The notes under the pieces: generated by a model | What the model saw: the letters and a program-made list of their open reading frames with translations, nothing else | Told to the model about the DNA's origin: nothing | Database searches by the model: none | Shown here: positions 1 to 8,617 of the stretch, piece by piece | Layout: every line of letters starts with the position of its first letter | Position numbering within the stretch: position 1 is the first letter of the stretch | Assembly: GCF_014655715.1 (NCBI RefSeq) | Contig: NZ_BNBM01000020.1 | Span: 1-64,000, forward strand | Direction: 5' to 3' | Length of the DNA: 64,000 bases | Source of the DNA: Streptomyces lanatus | GTDB taxonomy: Bacteria > Actinomycetota > Actinomycetes > Streptomycetales > Streptomycetaceae | Translations under genes and position numbers: made by a program

Positions 1-1
1 G

Positions 2-145
2 GTCGGCGAGGCCCAGCTGATCTACAACTGGGAGGCGCTGCCGGCCGAGGTCGCCCAGCTCGTCCACGCCCACCCGACGCAGAACGAGGCGCTCGGCGAG
101 GCCCACCTGGCCCTGGCCGGCAAGCCCCTTCACATTTCCGACTAG
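2..145 (+). CDS. lpdA: dihydrolipoyl dehydrogenase, C-terminal end (partial)
   Basis: Only the last 47 codons are inside the window, ending in TAG at 143-145. The frame contains HAHPTQNEALGEA, the strongly conserved C-terminal dimer-interface signature of the E3 flavoprotein of 2-oxoacid dehydrogenase complexes, which reoxidises lipoyl groups with NAD+. The His of the HAHPT motif is the known active-site base. The start lies upstream of the window, so the flavin- and NAD-binding domains cannot be checked. Confidence 0.9.
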   Translation, partial: VGEAQLIYNWEALPAEVAQLVHAHPTQNEALGEAHLALAGKPLHISD

Positions 146-329
146 TTGCGGCCTCATGGCGGACCGGCTCCACTTCTCCGCCGCCTGATCCACCTGAGCA
201 GCCGGGCGGACCGTGCCTCCCCCCACGGCCCGCCCGGCACCCCGTCTCCGCGCGAGCAAGGAGTTCGTCATTGATCTCGGGTTCGGATGGCTACGCTGGG
301 TTCGCAAGCCGGAGGAGGTTGCGATCTGC

Positions 330-1220
330 ATGCGTGACGGGAACGAACCCCGACGGTCTGAGCGGGAGGACACGCTCGGAGCCGGGTGGGAGGCCTACCG
401 GCCTGCGGTTTTCGGTGTGGCCTACCGGTTGCTCGGGAGCGTGGCCGACGCCGAGGACGTGACCCAGGATGTGTGGCTGCGGGCCGCCGGAGCGGATCTG
501 CAAGACATCGCTGACCTGCAAGCTTGGCTGATGACGGTGGCCGCGCGGCGGTCGTACGACATTCTCAAGAGTGCCCGGTTCCGACGGGAGACCTATGTCG
601 GACCGTGGCTGCCGGAGCCGCTGCTGACGGGTCCGGACGCGTCGCAGCCGGTACTCGTCGACGAGTCCGTCAGTTCCGCGATGCTCCTGATCATGGAGGA
701 GCTGTCCCCACCGGAGCGGGTGGCCTTCGTCCTGCACGACGTCTTCGGGCTCGAATTCGGCAAGATCGCCGAAGTGCTGGACGTTTCCGTGCCCGGCGCC
801 CGCCAGCTCGCCTCGCGGGGTCGACGCAGGGTGGCCAAGGCGAAGGAGTCCACTCCGCAGGCCTCGAAGGCGGAGCGTGAACGCATCCTCGCGGCTTTCC
901 GTGCCGCGTACGAGGCCGGGGACATGGCCGGCCTGGTGGGACTCCTGCATCCGGACGTCGTCTACGTCACCGACGGCGGCGGCAATGTCTCCGCGGCCCG
1001 CAAGCTCATCCACGGCGGCGAGCGCGTCGCCGAGGTCATGGTGCGTGTGGGGCGCCAGTGGCATCCGGACCGCATCGACTTCGCCGAGGTCGGTGGCGAG
1101 CTGGCCCTGGTCTTCTACCGCGAGAGCCGGGTCTACTCCGTGGACACGGTCCAGATCACAGACGGTCTGATCAGCGCGTACCGCCGGGTCATCAACCCCG
1201 ACAAACTCATGCGCGTCTAG
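330..1220 (+). CDS. ECF41-family RNA polymerase sigma factor
   Basis: This 296-residue protein has sigma region 2 (about residues 20-90), sigma region 4 (about 120-175) and a fused SnoaL-like C-terminal domain (about 183-296). That domain carries the two ECF41 signatures, DGGG at 215-218 and NPDKL at 289-293. In characterised ECF41 proteins the C-terminal extension takes the place of an anti-sigma factor and controls activity from within the same chain. The ATG at 330 is chosen because GGAGGAGG sits at 311-318; an upstream in-frame start at 213 has no such site. The next three rightward genes (oxidoreductase, cupin, AhpD-like) fit the partners usually found beside ECF41, and an ECF41-type promoter starts 2 bp after this gene. 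Confidence 0.93.
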   Translation: MRDGNEPRRSEREDTLGAGWEAYRPAVFGVAYRLLGSVADAEDVTQDVWLRAAGADLQDIADLQAWLMTVAARRSYDILKSARFRRETYVGPWLPEPLLTGPDASQPVLVDESVSSAMLLIMEELSPPERVAFVLHDVFGLEFGKIAEVLDVSVPGARQLASRGRRRVAKAKESTPQASKAERERILAAFRAAYEAGDMAGLVGLLHPDVVYVTDGGGNVSAARKLIHGGERVAEVMVRVGRQWHPDRIDFAEVGGELALVFYRESRVYSVDTVQITDGLISAYRRVINPDKLMRV

Positions 1221-1221
1221 C

Positions 1222-1248
1222 TGTCACACCCGGAGGGGCTGCCTCGTC
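1222..1248 (+). promoter_or_regulatory. ECF41-type promoter (TGTCACA-N16-CGTC)
   Basis: TGTCACA at 1222-1228 is followed after exactly 16 bases by CGTC at 1245-1248. This matches the consensus established for ECF41 target promoters in element sequence and spacing. It lies directly after the ECF41 gene and points at the oxidoreductase-cupin-AhpD unit, leaving a leader of about 165 bases. That the adjacent sigma factor uses it is inferred. Confidence 0.8.
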
Positions 1249-1419
1249 TCCCTGGTGAGAAAGCAAGACGGGCGACAAAGGGATGCGCGCAGGCAGATGA
1301 GATCGACCGTGCGAACACGGCATACATCCGCCTGCGGCGACTTCCCGTGGACGAGCCGCCATGAGCCCTGCGTGTGAACGGGCCATGGGCTTGAGTCGCC
1401 CCTCCCAGTAAGGACCTGT

Positions 1420-2340
1420 ATGCAAGCCATCACTGTGCAAGACCGTGACGCCGGTCTTGCAGGGATGTCACTGACGGACATGCCCTACCCCCACGCGGCC
1501 GAGAACGACGTCGTCGTGCGAGTGCACGCCTCGGGCTTCACACCCGGCGAGTTGGACTGGCCGGCGACGTGGACGGATCGCGCCGGCCGCGACCGGACGC
1601 CGAGCGTACCCGGGCACGAGCTGTCCGGTGTCGTCGTAGAGCTGGGGTACGGCACCACCGGCCTGAGCGTCGGACAGCGGGTGTTCGGAGTGGCCGACTG
1701 GGCCCGCGACGGCACGCTCGCCGAGTACACCGCGGTGGAAGCCCGCAACCTCGCCCCGCTGCCGGCGGACATCGATCACACCGTGGCCGCCGCACTGCCG
1801 ATCTCCGGACTGACCGCCTGGCAGGCCCTGTTCGACCATGGCCGCCTTACCGTCGGCCAGACCGTCGTGATCCACGGTGCCGCGGGCGGCGTCGGCTCGC
1901 TCGCGGTACAGCTCGCCCGAGAGGCCGGAGCCCACGTCATCGGCACCGGCCGTGCCTCCCACCGGGACAGGGCACTCGACCTCGGCGTCGACACCTTCCT
2001 GGACCTGCAATCCGAGAAGTTGGAGGACGCGGGCCAGGCCGACCTCGTGTTCGACGTCATCGGCGGCGACATCCTCTACCGGTCCGCCGCCCTGGTACGC
2101 GCCGGCGGCACGCTCGTCACCATCGCCACGCCGCCCAAGGTCCAGCCCAAGGAGGGGCGGACGGTCTTCTTCGTCGTCGAACCCGACCGCGCCCGGCTCA
2201 CCGATCTGGCCCAGCGGGTAAGGGACGGCCGACTCAGGACAACCGTCGGCGCAGTGCGTCCCCTTGCCGAAGCAGCCGCCGCGTTCGCTCCCGGAACGCC
2301 GACCGCCGGCAAGACAATCATCCGCGTCACGGAAGACTGA
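1420..2340 (+). CDS. zinc-independent NAD(P)-dependent alcohol dehydrogenase / quinone oxidoreductase (MDR family)
   Basis: A 306-residue medium-chain dehydrogenase/reductase. It has the GroES-like N-terminal domain with GHELSGVV (residues 65-72) and a Rossmann domain opening with GAAGGVGS (153-160). The structural zinc cysteines of true alcohol dehydrogenases are absent, which favours the quinone-oxidoreductase branch that reduces quinones, enones or aldehydes with NAD(P)H. It is first in a presumed three-gene transcript under the ECF41 promoter. Close paralogues lie at 5804-6721 and 45790-46710. The natural substrate cannot be read from sequence. Confidence 0.9.
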   Translation: MQAITVQDRDAGLAGMSLTDMPYPHAAENDVVVRVHASGFTPGELDWPATWTDRAGRDRTPSVPGHELSGVVVELGYGTTGLSVGQRVFGVADWARDGTLAEYTAVEARNLAPLPADIDHTVAAALPISGLTAWQALFDHGRLTVGQTVVIHGAAGGVGSLAVQLAREAGAHVIGTGRASHRDRALDLGVDTFLDLQSEKLEDAGQADLVFDVIGGDILYRSAALVRAGGTLVTIATPPKVQPKEGRTVFFVVEPDRARLTDLAQRVRDGRLRTTVGAVRPLAEAAAAFAPGTPTAGKTIIRVTED

Positions 2341-2354
2341 ACAGGAGCCCGATC

Positions 2355-2819
2355 GTGATTCGAATGCGGATCGCCGGTGGCCTGCTGGCCGTTGCCACAT
2401 TGACCGCGGCCACGGCCTGCTCGCCCACCGACCAGCCGGCTCACGCACAGGCTCCTGCCTCGGCCGCGACGACGAGCCACCCCTCCGAAACACTGACCCC
2501 ACTGCTCGAGCAGGCCCTTCCCAATGTGAAGGGCAAGACATTCACGTCATCGGTCGTCGACTTCCCGCCCAACGCACGCGCGACACCGCACCGGCACGGC
2601 CAGGCCTTCGTCTACGCCTACGTTCTCGAAGGTACTGTGCGCAGCAAGCTCGGCGACAAGCCCGTCACCACCTACCACCAGGGCGAGAACTGGGTCGAGC
2701 AGCCGGGCGCCCACCATGTCCTCACGGAGAACACCAGCCGGACCGAGCGGGCCAGGCTTCTGGTCGTCTTCGTCTCCAACACCGGGGACGAACTCAAGGT
2801 GGACGACGCGAAGTCGTAA
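2355..2819 (+). CDS. cupin-domain putative lipoprotein
   Basis: The GTG at 2355 follows AGGAG at 2343-2347 with good spacing, giving 154 residues. The N-terminus is a short signal peptide with a hydrophobic stretch and a plausible lipobox (ATAC) near residue 24, so export and lipid anchoring are likely. The rest is a single cupin beta-barrel, with metal-ligand-type residues in TPHRHGQ and a second half ending in PGAHHVLTEN. Membrane-anchored cupins of this kind are often annotated as quercetin-2,3-dioxygenase-like, but the function is not established. The gene follows the oxidoreductase after 14 bases, consistent with one transcript. Confidence 0.85.
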   Translation: MIRMRIAGGLLAVATLTAATACSPTDQPAHAQAPASAATTSHPSETLTPLLEQALPNVKGKTFTSSVVDFPPNARATPHRHGQAFVYAYVLEGTVRSKLGDKPVTTYHQGENWVEQPGAHHVLTENTSRTERARLLVVFVSNTGDELKVDDAKS

Positions 2820-2939
2820 CGCGGGGACACGCGACAGACGACCGGCGGGGCACGAATCCGGCCCTGCCGGAACACAGTTGGCCACACCAAGGCGCGCCTC
2901 AAGGGCGAACGCAGGCCACACGCACGCATTGAAGGAACC

Positions 2940-3398
2940 ATGACTGACATCGCACGAGTCAACATCGGCAAGCAGCACCCGTCCGCATACAAGGCGCTGT
3001 TGGCCCTGTCGTCGGAGGTGGAAGAAGCTGTGCATGCGGCGGGTCTGGACCCCCTCCTGATCGAACTCTTGAGGATCCGCACCTCGCAGATCAACGGCTG
3101 CGCGTTCTGCCTGCGCATGCACACTCGCGACGCTCTCAAGAAGGGCGAGAACCCCGATCGGATCGCCGTGCTCCCAGCATGGGAAGAGACCGGCTACTTC
3201 TCCGAGACCGACCGAGCCGCCCTCCGCCTGACCGAGGCGATCACGCGCGTGCCGGACGGACACGTCAGCGACGAGGACTACAACGTTGCCGCGGCCGTCC
3301 TCACCGCAGACCAGATCTCGGGAATCTCCTGGCTGGCAACCGTGATGAACGCATTCAACCGCGTCGCGATCACCAGCCGGTATCCCGTGAGCGGTTGA
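2940..3398 (+). CDS. carboxymuconolactone decarboxylase / AhpD-like alkylhydroperoxidase
   Basis: This 152-residue, all-helical protein carries the AhpD active-site signature: Cys54-x2-Cys57 followed by His61 within NGCAFCLRMH. In AhpD the cysteine pair reduces peroxides or relays electrons. It is the third gene of the presumed ECF41 target unit. The combination of oxidoreductase and CMD protein beside an ECF41 sigma factor is the typical COE arrangement of that group. A second, diverged CMD protein lies at 19598-20086. Confidence 0.9.
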   Translation: MTDIARVNIGKQHPSAYKALLALSSEVEEAVHAAGLDPLLIELLRIRTSQINGCAFCLRMHTRDALKKGENPDRIAVLPAWEETGYFSETDRAALRLTEAITRVPDGHVSDEDYNVAAAVLTADQISGISWLATVMNAFNRVAITSRYPVSG

Positions 3399-3426
3399 CC
3401 TCGCCGGGCCGTGTACGGCTGTCGAA

Positions 3427-3918
3427 CTACTTCCGCACGCGCGGCCCGATCACGCGGAAGTCCGCATCGCCGACACGGAGCACGCCGTCCGACAGCGGCG
3501 TGCACCGTACACCGCCTTTGCCGCGCAGCGCGCGCTGCGCTCCCGGCCCGATGACGGCGTCCATCCATGCACAGGGCCGGGCCGCGCGGTTGAGGGCGAA
3601 CACGACGGGGCCGTGGCCGGTGTCGAGCTCCACGATCTGATCGAGGTAGGCGTCGATGTCGATGCCACGGAGCAGGATGTTCCGGCGCGTCATTCGGAGG
3701 TCGACAGCCGGATTGATGCTGGTGGGGAGGTTCTCTTCCGCCATGATGGTCACAGACGCGTCCCGGTGAGCCGGCTTGGCGAAGTACCGATCGCCGACGA
3801 TTCCGAGGTGGCGGCGTACGTGAACCTCCTGCACCAGCCCGCCGACGGGGTCTGATGCCGGCCCTTGAGCAGGCCGCCCGGAGAACCGGTGCACCGGCGA
3901 CACGAGGAGCTGTACCAC
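3427..3918 (-). CDS. MOSC domain-containing protein
   Basis: The protein resembles single-domain MOSC proteins of Streptomyces. It begins with a VVQLLVSPVHR-type strand, then GIVGDRYF, then MTRRNILLRGIDID, and ends with the conserved cysteine in ARPCAWMD. MOSC domains carry sulfur or molybdenum-cofactor chemistry in molybdenum-cofactor sulfurases; free-standing copies are often uncharacterised. A GTG at 3918 is preferred because homologues begin there. A TTG at 3954 would add 12 residues. It is the last of four leftward genes but sits 132 bases behind its neighbour. Confidence 0.8.
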   Translation of the reverse strand: MVQLLVSPVHRFSGRPAQGPASDPVGGLVQEVHVRRHLGIVGDRYFAKPAHRDASVTIMAEENLPTSINPAVDLRMTRRNILLRGIDIDAYLDQIVELDTGHGPVVFALNRAARPCAWMDAVIGPGAQRALRGKGGVRCTPLSDGVLRVGDADFRVIGPRVRK

Positions 3919-4050
3919 CTGTACCCCGTCCCGCGCGACGTGTGGGGAACTCAAACCGAGCCGGATCCTTTCTTCCTAGCGAGCGCTGAGGCACATCCTC
4001 CTTTGGCCGGGACCTATTCTCCTCCACCGCACCAGATTCCGTCGGTGCCG

Positions 4051-4467
4051 CTACGAAGAACTCGGAAGCACCGCCAGGAGTCGTCGGCACGCCTCCTCAC
4101 ACCGTCGGCAGGCTTCGGCGCAGATGCGGCAGTGTTCATGGTGTGCAGCATGCAGTTCGCACTCCTCGGCACACGCGATACATGAGGCAAGACATGCCTC
4201 GACCGCAGTCCGGGTGACCGTCAGGTCGACAGTTGTGCGACGCGACAGGACGGTCGTCGTGGCGGCACACACGTCAGAACAGTCGAGGTCGGACCGTATG
4301 CACTTGAACAAAGAGACGATGTCAGGCTCCGCCATGCAGGCATCGGCACACGCAGCGCAGGCCTGGAAGCAGGCGACGCATGCCTCGATGCACTCGATCA
4401 ACGCGTCACCGAAGACCGGCCGGGGGCCTGGGTAGGAGTCGGCCATTTGTCTGACGACCAAAGACAC
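4051..4467 (-). CDS. cysteine-rich four-helix-bundle copper-binding protein (Csp/DUF326 type)
   Basis: The 138-residue protein has 18 cysteines spaced three or four apart along helices (for example residues 26, 30, 33, 37, 40 and 44, and again 113, 116, 120, 123 and 127). This is the pattern of DUF326 copper-storage proteins, which bury many Cu(I) ions inside a four-helix bundle. No signal peptide is visible, so it is probably cytosolic. The GTG at 4467 is chosen because GGAAGGA lies 7 bases upstream; a weaker ATG occurs at 4446. It follows the DUF2267 and msrA genes in the same direction, a redox/metal-stress context. Confidence 0.88.
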   Translation of the reverse strand: MSLVVRQMADSYPGPRPVFGDALIECIEACVACFQACAACADACMAEPDIVSLFKCIRSDLDCSDVCAATTTVLSRRTTVDLTVTRTAVEACLASCIACAEECELHAAHHEHCRICAEACRRCEEACRRLLAVLPSSS

Positions 4468-4525
4468 GATGAGATCCTTCCGTTCGTCGGTAGCACCGTG
4501 GTCCGCAGCGCGTCGTCCCTTCGCT

Positions 4526-4990
4526 TCAGGCCGCCGTGAGCTCGGCGCGGCCGAAGAGCAGGGCGTAGCCAGGGGGAAGCCGGGCGATGATGCGACGGAT
4601 GAGCTCCTCGCCGGCGAGCTGGGCCACGACGCGTAGGACGGTGCTGGTGTTCCAGCGGGTGGTGGCTGTCGTGCCGCCCGTGCGGGACGCCAGGTCTTTG
4701 ACGAAGTCTCGGCCGGTGAGAGGTTCGGCGGCCGGGACTTCGGATACGAAGGAGACAGCCGCCTCATGGGGCAGCCTGGCGACAAGCTCCTCTCGCTCAT
4801 CGCCTGTGAGCTGGCGCCCGAAGGCGGCCAGCACGGTGCGCACGACCTCCTCGGCCTGTGCACGGGTGGGGTACGCGCCTTCGTACCGCACCTTCTCCAG
4901 CACCTGCTCGAATGTCATGCGCACAGCTTCTGCTGGCAAATCATCAGTGACGTCGTCGCCCTTCTCGTCCGGCGTGGTCGCGGCACCCAT
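4526..4990 (-). CDS. DUF2267 domain-containing protein
   Basis: A 154-residue helical protein matching DUF2267, including a VLAAFGRQLTGDERE-type segment followed by LVARLPHEA. Family members are small, soluble and of unknown function. A GAGGGAACC site precedes the ATG. The gene begins 14 bases after msrA ends, so the two are probably cotranscribed, and the copper-protein gene follows. Confidence 0.85.
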   Translation of the reverse strand: MGAATTPDEKGDDVTDDLPAEAVRMTFEQVLEKVRYEGAYPTRAQAEEVVRTVLAAFGRQLTGDEREELVARLPHEAAVSFVSEVPAAEPLTGRDFVKDLASRTGGTTATTRWNTSTVLRVVAQLAGEELIRRIIARLPPGYALLFGRAELTAA

Positions 4991-5004
4991 GGGGCAGGGT
5001 TCCC

Positions 5005-5559
5005 TCAGTCAGATGTTGCAGCGCGCCTGGGCAACACCCAGTCCTTGCGCGGGAAGTGGCACGTATAGCCGTGCGGGTACTTGACGAGGTAGTCCTGATG
5101 CTCGGGCTCCGCCTCCCAGAAGGGGCCGGCCGGCTCGATCGTAGTCACGGCCTTACCCGGCCACAGACCTGACGCGTCGACATCCGCGATCGTGTCGCGA
5201 GCGACCCGCTCCTGCTCGGGAGACAGGGGGAAGATCGCCGAGCGGTAGCTCGTGCCGATGTCGTTTCCCTGGCGGTTCAGGGTCGACGGGTCGTGGATCT
5301 GGAAGAAGAACGCCAGGATGTCGCGGTAGGTCGTCTGCGTGGGATCGAAGACGACCTCGATCGCTTCCGCGTGGCCGGGGTGGTTGCGGTACGTCGCGTG
5401 GTCGTTCTCTCCACCGGTATATCCGACGCGCGTGCCCAACACGCCGGGCTGCCGGCGAATGAGGTCCTCCATACCCCAGAAACACCCGCCGGCCAGTACG
5501 GCCGTCTCGCTGTTCGGTTCGCGGGTGATCTGTCCGTTGTCATGAATTCCGCTGGTCAT
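5005..5559 (-). CDS. msrA: peptide-methionine (S)-S-oxide reductase MsrA
   Basis: This 184-residue enzyme has the MsrA catalytic motif GGCFWG with nucleophilic Cys26, followed by GYTGG and the conserved HPGHAE segment. It reduces methionine-S-sulfoxide in proteins and depends on thioredoxin for turnover. GAGGAG lies 8 bases before the ATG. It heads a leftward run with DUF2267 and the copper-binding protein, consistent with an oxidative-stress role. Confidence 0.95.
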   Translation of the reverse strand: MTSGIHDNGQITREPNSETAVLAGGCFWGMEDLIRRQPGVLGTRVGYTGGENDHATYRNHPGHAEAIEVVFDPTQTTYRDILAFFFQIHDPSTLNRQGNDIGTSYRSAIFPLSPEQERVARDTIADVDASGLWPGKAVTTIEPAGPFWEAEPEHQDYLVKYPHGYTCHFPRKDWVLPRRAATSD

Positions 5560-5803
5560 GATGTGTGCTCCTCTGTGTTGAACGATGCACTTGTGTCCAT
5601 CTCATAGGCGCCGATCTTCCGCGCGGTCTTACCGACGACTTCGCTTTGCGCCTCCGCTTCTCACTGCCCTCGCGCCCCACGCCTTGTCGTTCAGCGTGGT
5701 AAGACACCGGAATCCGGCGTCGCTATTACTCGTAAACCGAAAATGCCGTGCCAGCATGGACTGGATATCGTGCAGGCATGGACCGGATGGCGGGAGGTGC
5801 CGC

Positions 5804-6721
5804 ATGAAGGCGATTGTGGTGACGGATCAGGCCGCGGGAACGGCCGGGATGACGCTGGTGGAGCGGCCCGAGCCGGAGGCGGCGGGGAACGACGTCCTCG
5901 TTCGGGTTCACGCATCAGGATTCACTCCCGGTGAACTGACGTGGCCCTCGAACTGGACCGATCGCCTCGGCCGTGACCGGACGCCTTCGATTCCCGGACA
6001 CGAGCTGGCCGGAGTGGTCACCGCCCTCGGCTACGGCACGACGGGACTGTCGGTGGGACAGCGGGTGTTCGGCCTCACGGACTGGACTCGCGACGGCACA
6101 CTGGCGGAGTACGCGGCTGTCGAGGCACGCAACCTCGCACCGCTGCCGGGCGATGTCGACTTCACGGTGGGCGCGTCTCTGCCGATCTCCGGCCTGACCG
6201 CCTGGCAAGGGCTGTTCGTGCACGGCCGCCTACAGGCGGGGCAGAGCGTCCTCGTGCATGGTGCGGCCGGCGGAGTCGGATCGATGGTGACTCAGCTGGC
6301 GCGCGAGGCGGGTGGGTACGTCATCGGCACCGGTCGCGCTGCCGACCGTCAGACGGCACTCGACTACGGCGCGAAGGAATTCGTCGACCTCGACAACGAC
6401 GACCTGGACGACATCGATGGGGTCGATTTGGTGTTCGACGTCATCGGCGGAGACATCGGCAAGCGGTCCGCAGGCGTGATTCGCGCCGGAGGAACGCTGG
6501 TGACCATCGCCGGTCCGCCCGAGGCCCGGCCGGCTGACGGCCTGGCGATCGACTTCGTCGTCGAGTCCGATCGCGCCCAACTGGGTGAGATCGTCCAGCG
6601 GGTCCGGGATGGTCGGCTGCGGACGAACATCGGTAACGTGGCCCCCCTCGACGATGCCGTCGCGGCCTTCAACCCGACCGACCGGCCCAAGGGCAAGACG
6701 ATCATCCGCGTCCGCCCATAA
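5804..6721 (+). CDS. NAD(P)-dependent quinone oxidoreductase-like protein (MDR family), paralogue 2
   Basis: A 305-residue MDR protein, collinear with the gene at 1420: GroES-like domain with GHELAGVV, Rossmann loop GAAGGVGS, and the same C-terminus (GKTIIRV). GGGAGG at 5792-5797 supports the ATG at 5804. Unlike the first copy it stands alone, and no ECF41-type motif was found in the 240 bases upstream. A strong hairpin terminator follows. Retained synteny with msrA suggests a stress-related reductase; the substrate is unknown. Confidence 0.88.
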   Translation: MKAIVVTDQAAGTAGMTLVERPEPEAAGNDVLVRVHASGFTPGELTWPSNWTDRLGRDRTPSIPGHELAGVVTALGYGTTGLSVGQRVFGLTDWTRDGTLAEYAAVEARNLAPLPGDVDFTVGASLPISGLTAWQGLFVHGRLQAGQSVLVHGAAGGVGSMVTQLAREAGGYVIGTGRAADRQTALDYGAKEFVDLDNDDLDDIDGVDLVFDVIGGDIGKRSAGVIRAGGTLVTIAGPPEARPADGLAIDFVVESDRAQLGEIVQRVRDGRLRTNIGNVAPLDDAVAAFNPTDRPKGKTIIRVRP

Positions 6722-6733
6722 GGGCTCAGGAAC

Positions 6734-6780
6734 AGTGACCGGGCCACGTAGGTCAGCGTCGGCTGCGTGGCCCGGTCACT
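6734..6780 (+). terminator. intrinsic terminator-type hairpin between convergent genes
   Basis: AGTGACCGGGCCACG at 6734-6748 is perfectly complementary to CGTGGCCCGGTCACT at 6766-6780 (15-bp stem, 17-base loop). It sits 12 bases after the oxidoreductase stop and before the end of the opposite-strand SsgA-like gene. It could therefore act in both directions. Confidence 0.8.
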
Positions 6781-6849
6781 CATGTGCCCGGGCAGATGGC
6801 GGTCGCCGCGCCGGTCCTGGTGACTGGACCTTCCTCGGTGGTGGTGGAT

Positions 6850-7233
6850 TCACCGGTCGTTGCGCAGTCGTCGTACTACGGCGTCCCAGTCGATCAGACC
6901 GCTCTCGGTCCCCATCGACACCAGGCCGAAACTGTCCGAGACGAGCCAGACGTACAGCTTCGAGAACGGAACCTCCAGCAGCGCCGTTTCCCCCGCCTCC
7001 TTGAGGAGGATGCGCAGTTGTCCGCCACCACATCGGCAGCAGGGTGGCCAGATCCGGACGCTCCCCAGGCCGGCCGGACGCCGAATGCCCTCCCACAACA
7101 GCTCGCGTGACAACTCCCAGACGACAGGGGGGAGATCGGGGGACCCGCTGGGGAATGCGAGGCTCACGACATACGGGTCGCTCATGCGGTAGATGAACCG
7201 CAGCCGGAGCGTGAGACAGGAGTCCTGGCCCAT
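6850..7233 (-). CDS. SsgA-like (SALP) sporulation/cell-division regulator
   Basis: The 127-residue protein aligns along its length with SsgA/SsgB-type proteins. It has the L-R-L-R-F start, YVVSLAFP, the diagnostic WELSRELLWEGIRRPAGLGSVRIWP-like block (about residues 39-63) and a C-terminal ALLEVPFSKLYVWL strand-helix. SALPs control septum placement and peptidoglycan maintenance during actinomycete sporulation. A CCRCGGG insert at about 65-71 is unusual. The ATG is supported by homology length; the ribosome-binding site is weak. Confidence 0.85.
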   Translation of the reverse strand: MGQDSCLTLRLRFIYRMSDPYVVSLAFPSGSPDLPPVVWELSRELLWEGIRRPAGLGSVRIWPPCCRCGGGQLRILLKEAGETALLEVPFSKLYVWLVSDSFGLVSMGTESGLIDWDAVVRRLRNDR

Positions 7234-8150
7234 GACGACGTGACAGTCCAGTTAGAGTTCCGTCGTTCCGGAGTCGGCAGCGAAGCCACCGCCCTGGACT
7301 ATGTGGTCTGTGGACACGGGCCCTCCAGGGCGTCAGCGAGCGGCTGGGGACGCCGTGATGATCGTGCCGGCGTCGCTTGGGTCCCGACCCGCCGGGGATC
7401 CGGCGGACCACGGCGGCGATGTGGGCGGCGTCGCGCCAGGACGACAATGGGGGCGGACGATTGTGCCCATGGAAGGACGGGGCTCCTTCAAGGAGTGGGC
7501 GCTGAACGGTTGGGTGCGGTCGGCCGTGACCGGGGTCGTTCCGTCGTATGGTGCGGAGTGTCTGGATCGCGAGGGTATGGGCACTCGATCTCCTGGATTG
7601 CTGTCACGTCTGCCTCTGCGGGCCGTTGTCCGTCACTGGCAGTCCGTCGTCCGCCCCGCCCCTTTGCGGGGGTCGGACTGCTTCGTTCCTCACGCGTCTT
7701 CTGGTGCCAGTCTGTTTCCAGTCGACCAACGCTCGATCTACAAGTCGTCTATGTCCCATGGAGACGGCCGCTCCGACCGCTGGTCGCACACCATCAACTC
7801 GTACGTCTGCGGGAGACAGATGGGGCACCACTGTCCGTTCCGCCCTCCGCACCGGATGCGGTCCGGCACGAGAGGAGCAGCGTCCCGTCCCCGCCGGGAG
7901 TCAGACAGGCGGCAGCTCCCGCAGGAGCGCCGACCCGAGCGGGGTCGGCGCATACGTGGCTACAGAGAGACGACGGTGCTCGTGGAATACCGGGTGTGAA
8001 CGACCGTATGCCGGGCCGGTTCGTCACGGGTGTGCGGGTTCTCCCGTCGCGCACTGACGCACCAGCCGCGCACCCTCGACCGGCCGGTCGGCCGGAGTCG
8101 TATGGCATTGGGCGGTGGGCGCGCACTGGCCTTGGAGGCGGGAGAGCCCG
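7234..8150. other. 0.9-kb stretch without an intact gene; decayed sequence
   Basis: No reading frame here has both a plausible start and recognisable protein sequence. On the minus strand at about 7978-7901 a short open stretch reads ATYAPTPLGSALLRELPPV and stops. This resembles the C-terminal wing of a winged-helix regulator, but the rest of such a gene is missing. The stretch abuts the broken 3-prime end of the membrane-protein gene at about 8150. It is probably a deletion junction with gene remnants. Confidence 0.5.
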
Positions 8151-8511
8151 CGAAAATGATCCAGTCGAGAACCACCAGGTCGTAGACGGTCAGTGTCGCG
8201 AAGACGAGCGCCGCGCAGAGTGCCGCGGGCAAGAAGGTCAGACCGTCGTCCAGCGCCGCGTCCAAGCCGATCATTGCTGCCGTCAGCAGGGGAACACCAC
8301 ACGCCCCCCAGACGACCATGCCGACGAGCCCTGCTACCCGTCGGCCCCGTGCACTCTTGGGCTTGCCGTACCGCTCCTGGATGGCCGGTGGATAGTCGTC
8401 GAGAAGGAAGTCCCGGCTGGTCGCTACCCCAGCGAATGTCGCCGCGGTGAACAGGACGCTCAGCACCAGCCCATACCCGACGCCGTACCTGATGATCAGC
8501 GACCACTGCAT
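7960..8511 (-). pseudogene. truncated integral membrane protein gene
   Basis: The first 120 residues read as a normal conserved Streptomyces membrane protein: helix at about 8-30, a charged loop with DDYPPAIQERYGKPK, two helices at about 60-82 and 91-120 ending VVLDWIIF. Beyond about base 8150 the translation turns into Arg/Pro/Ser-rich sequence (SKASARPPPNAIRLRP) with no membrane character and runs to a chance stop. I infer that the native 3-prime end is lost and the frame runs into foreign DNA. The ATG at 8511 lies 6 bases after GGAGG; the ATG at 8517 is too close. Function unknown. Confidence 0.65.
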
Positions 8512-8617
8512 ACGCATCCTCCAGACAGAGTCTTCGTGGGCCTTGCCCTATCTCTCTGCTCATGATCCTTAAAGTCAACGAACCGTGAAGTTCAAGAGCT
8601 CGCTACGATTGACCGCG

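Noticed and set aside
1468..2541. Leftward 357-codon open frame opposite the first oxidoreductase
   Set aside because: No recognisable domain, composition rich in Gly/Arg/Val, and the opposite strand encodes an unmistakable MDR enzyme.
7224..7260. TGTCACG upstream of the SsgA-like gene on the minus strand
   Set aside because: One mismatch to the ECF41 element and it lies only a few bases from the start codon, with no room for a -10 element.
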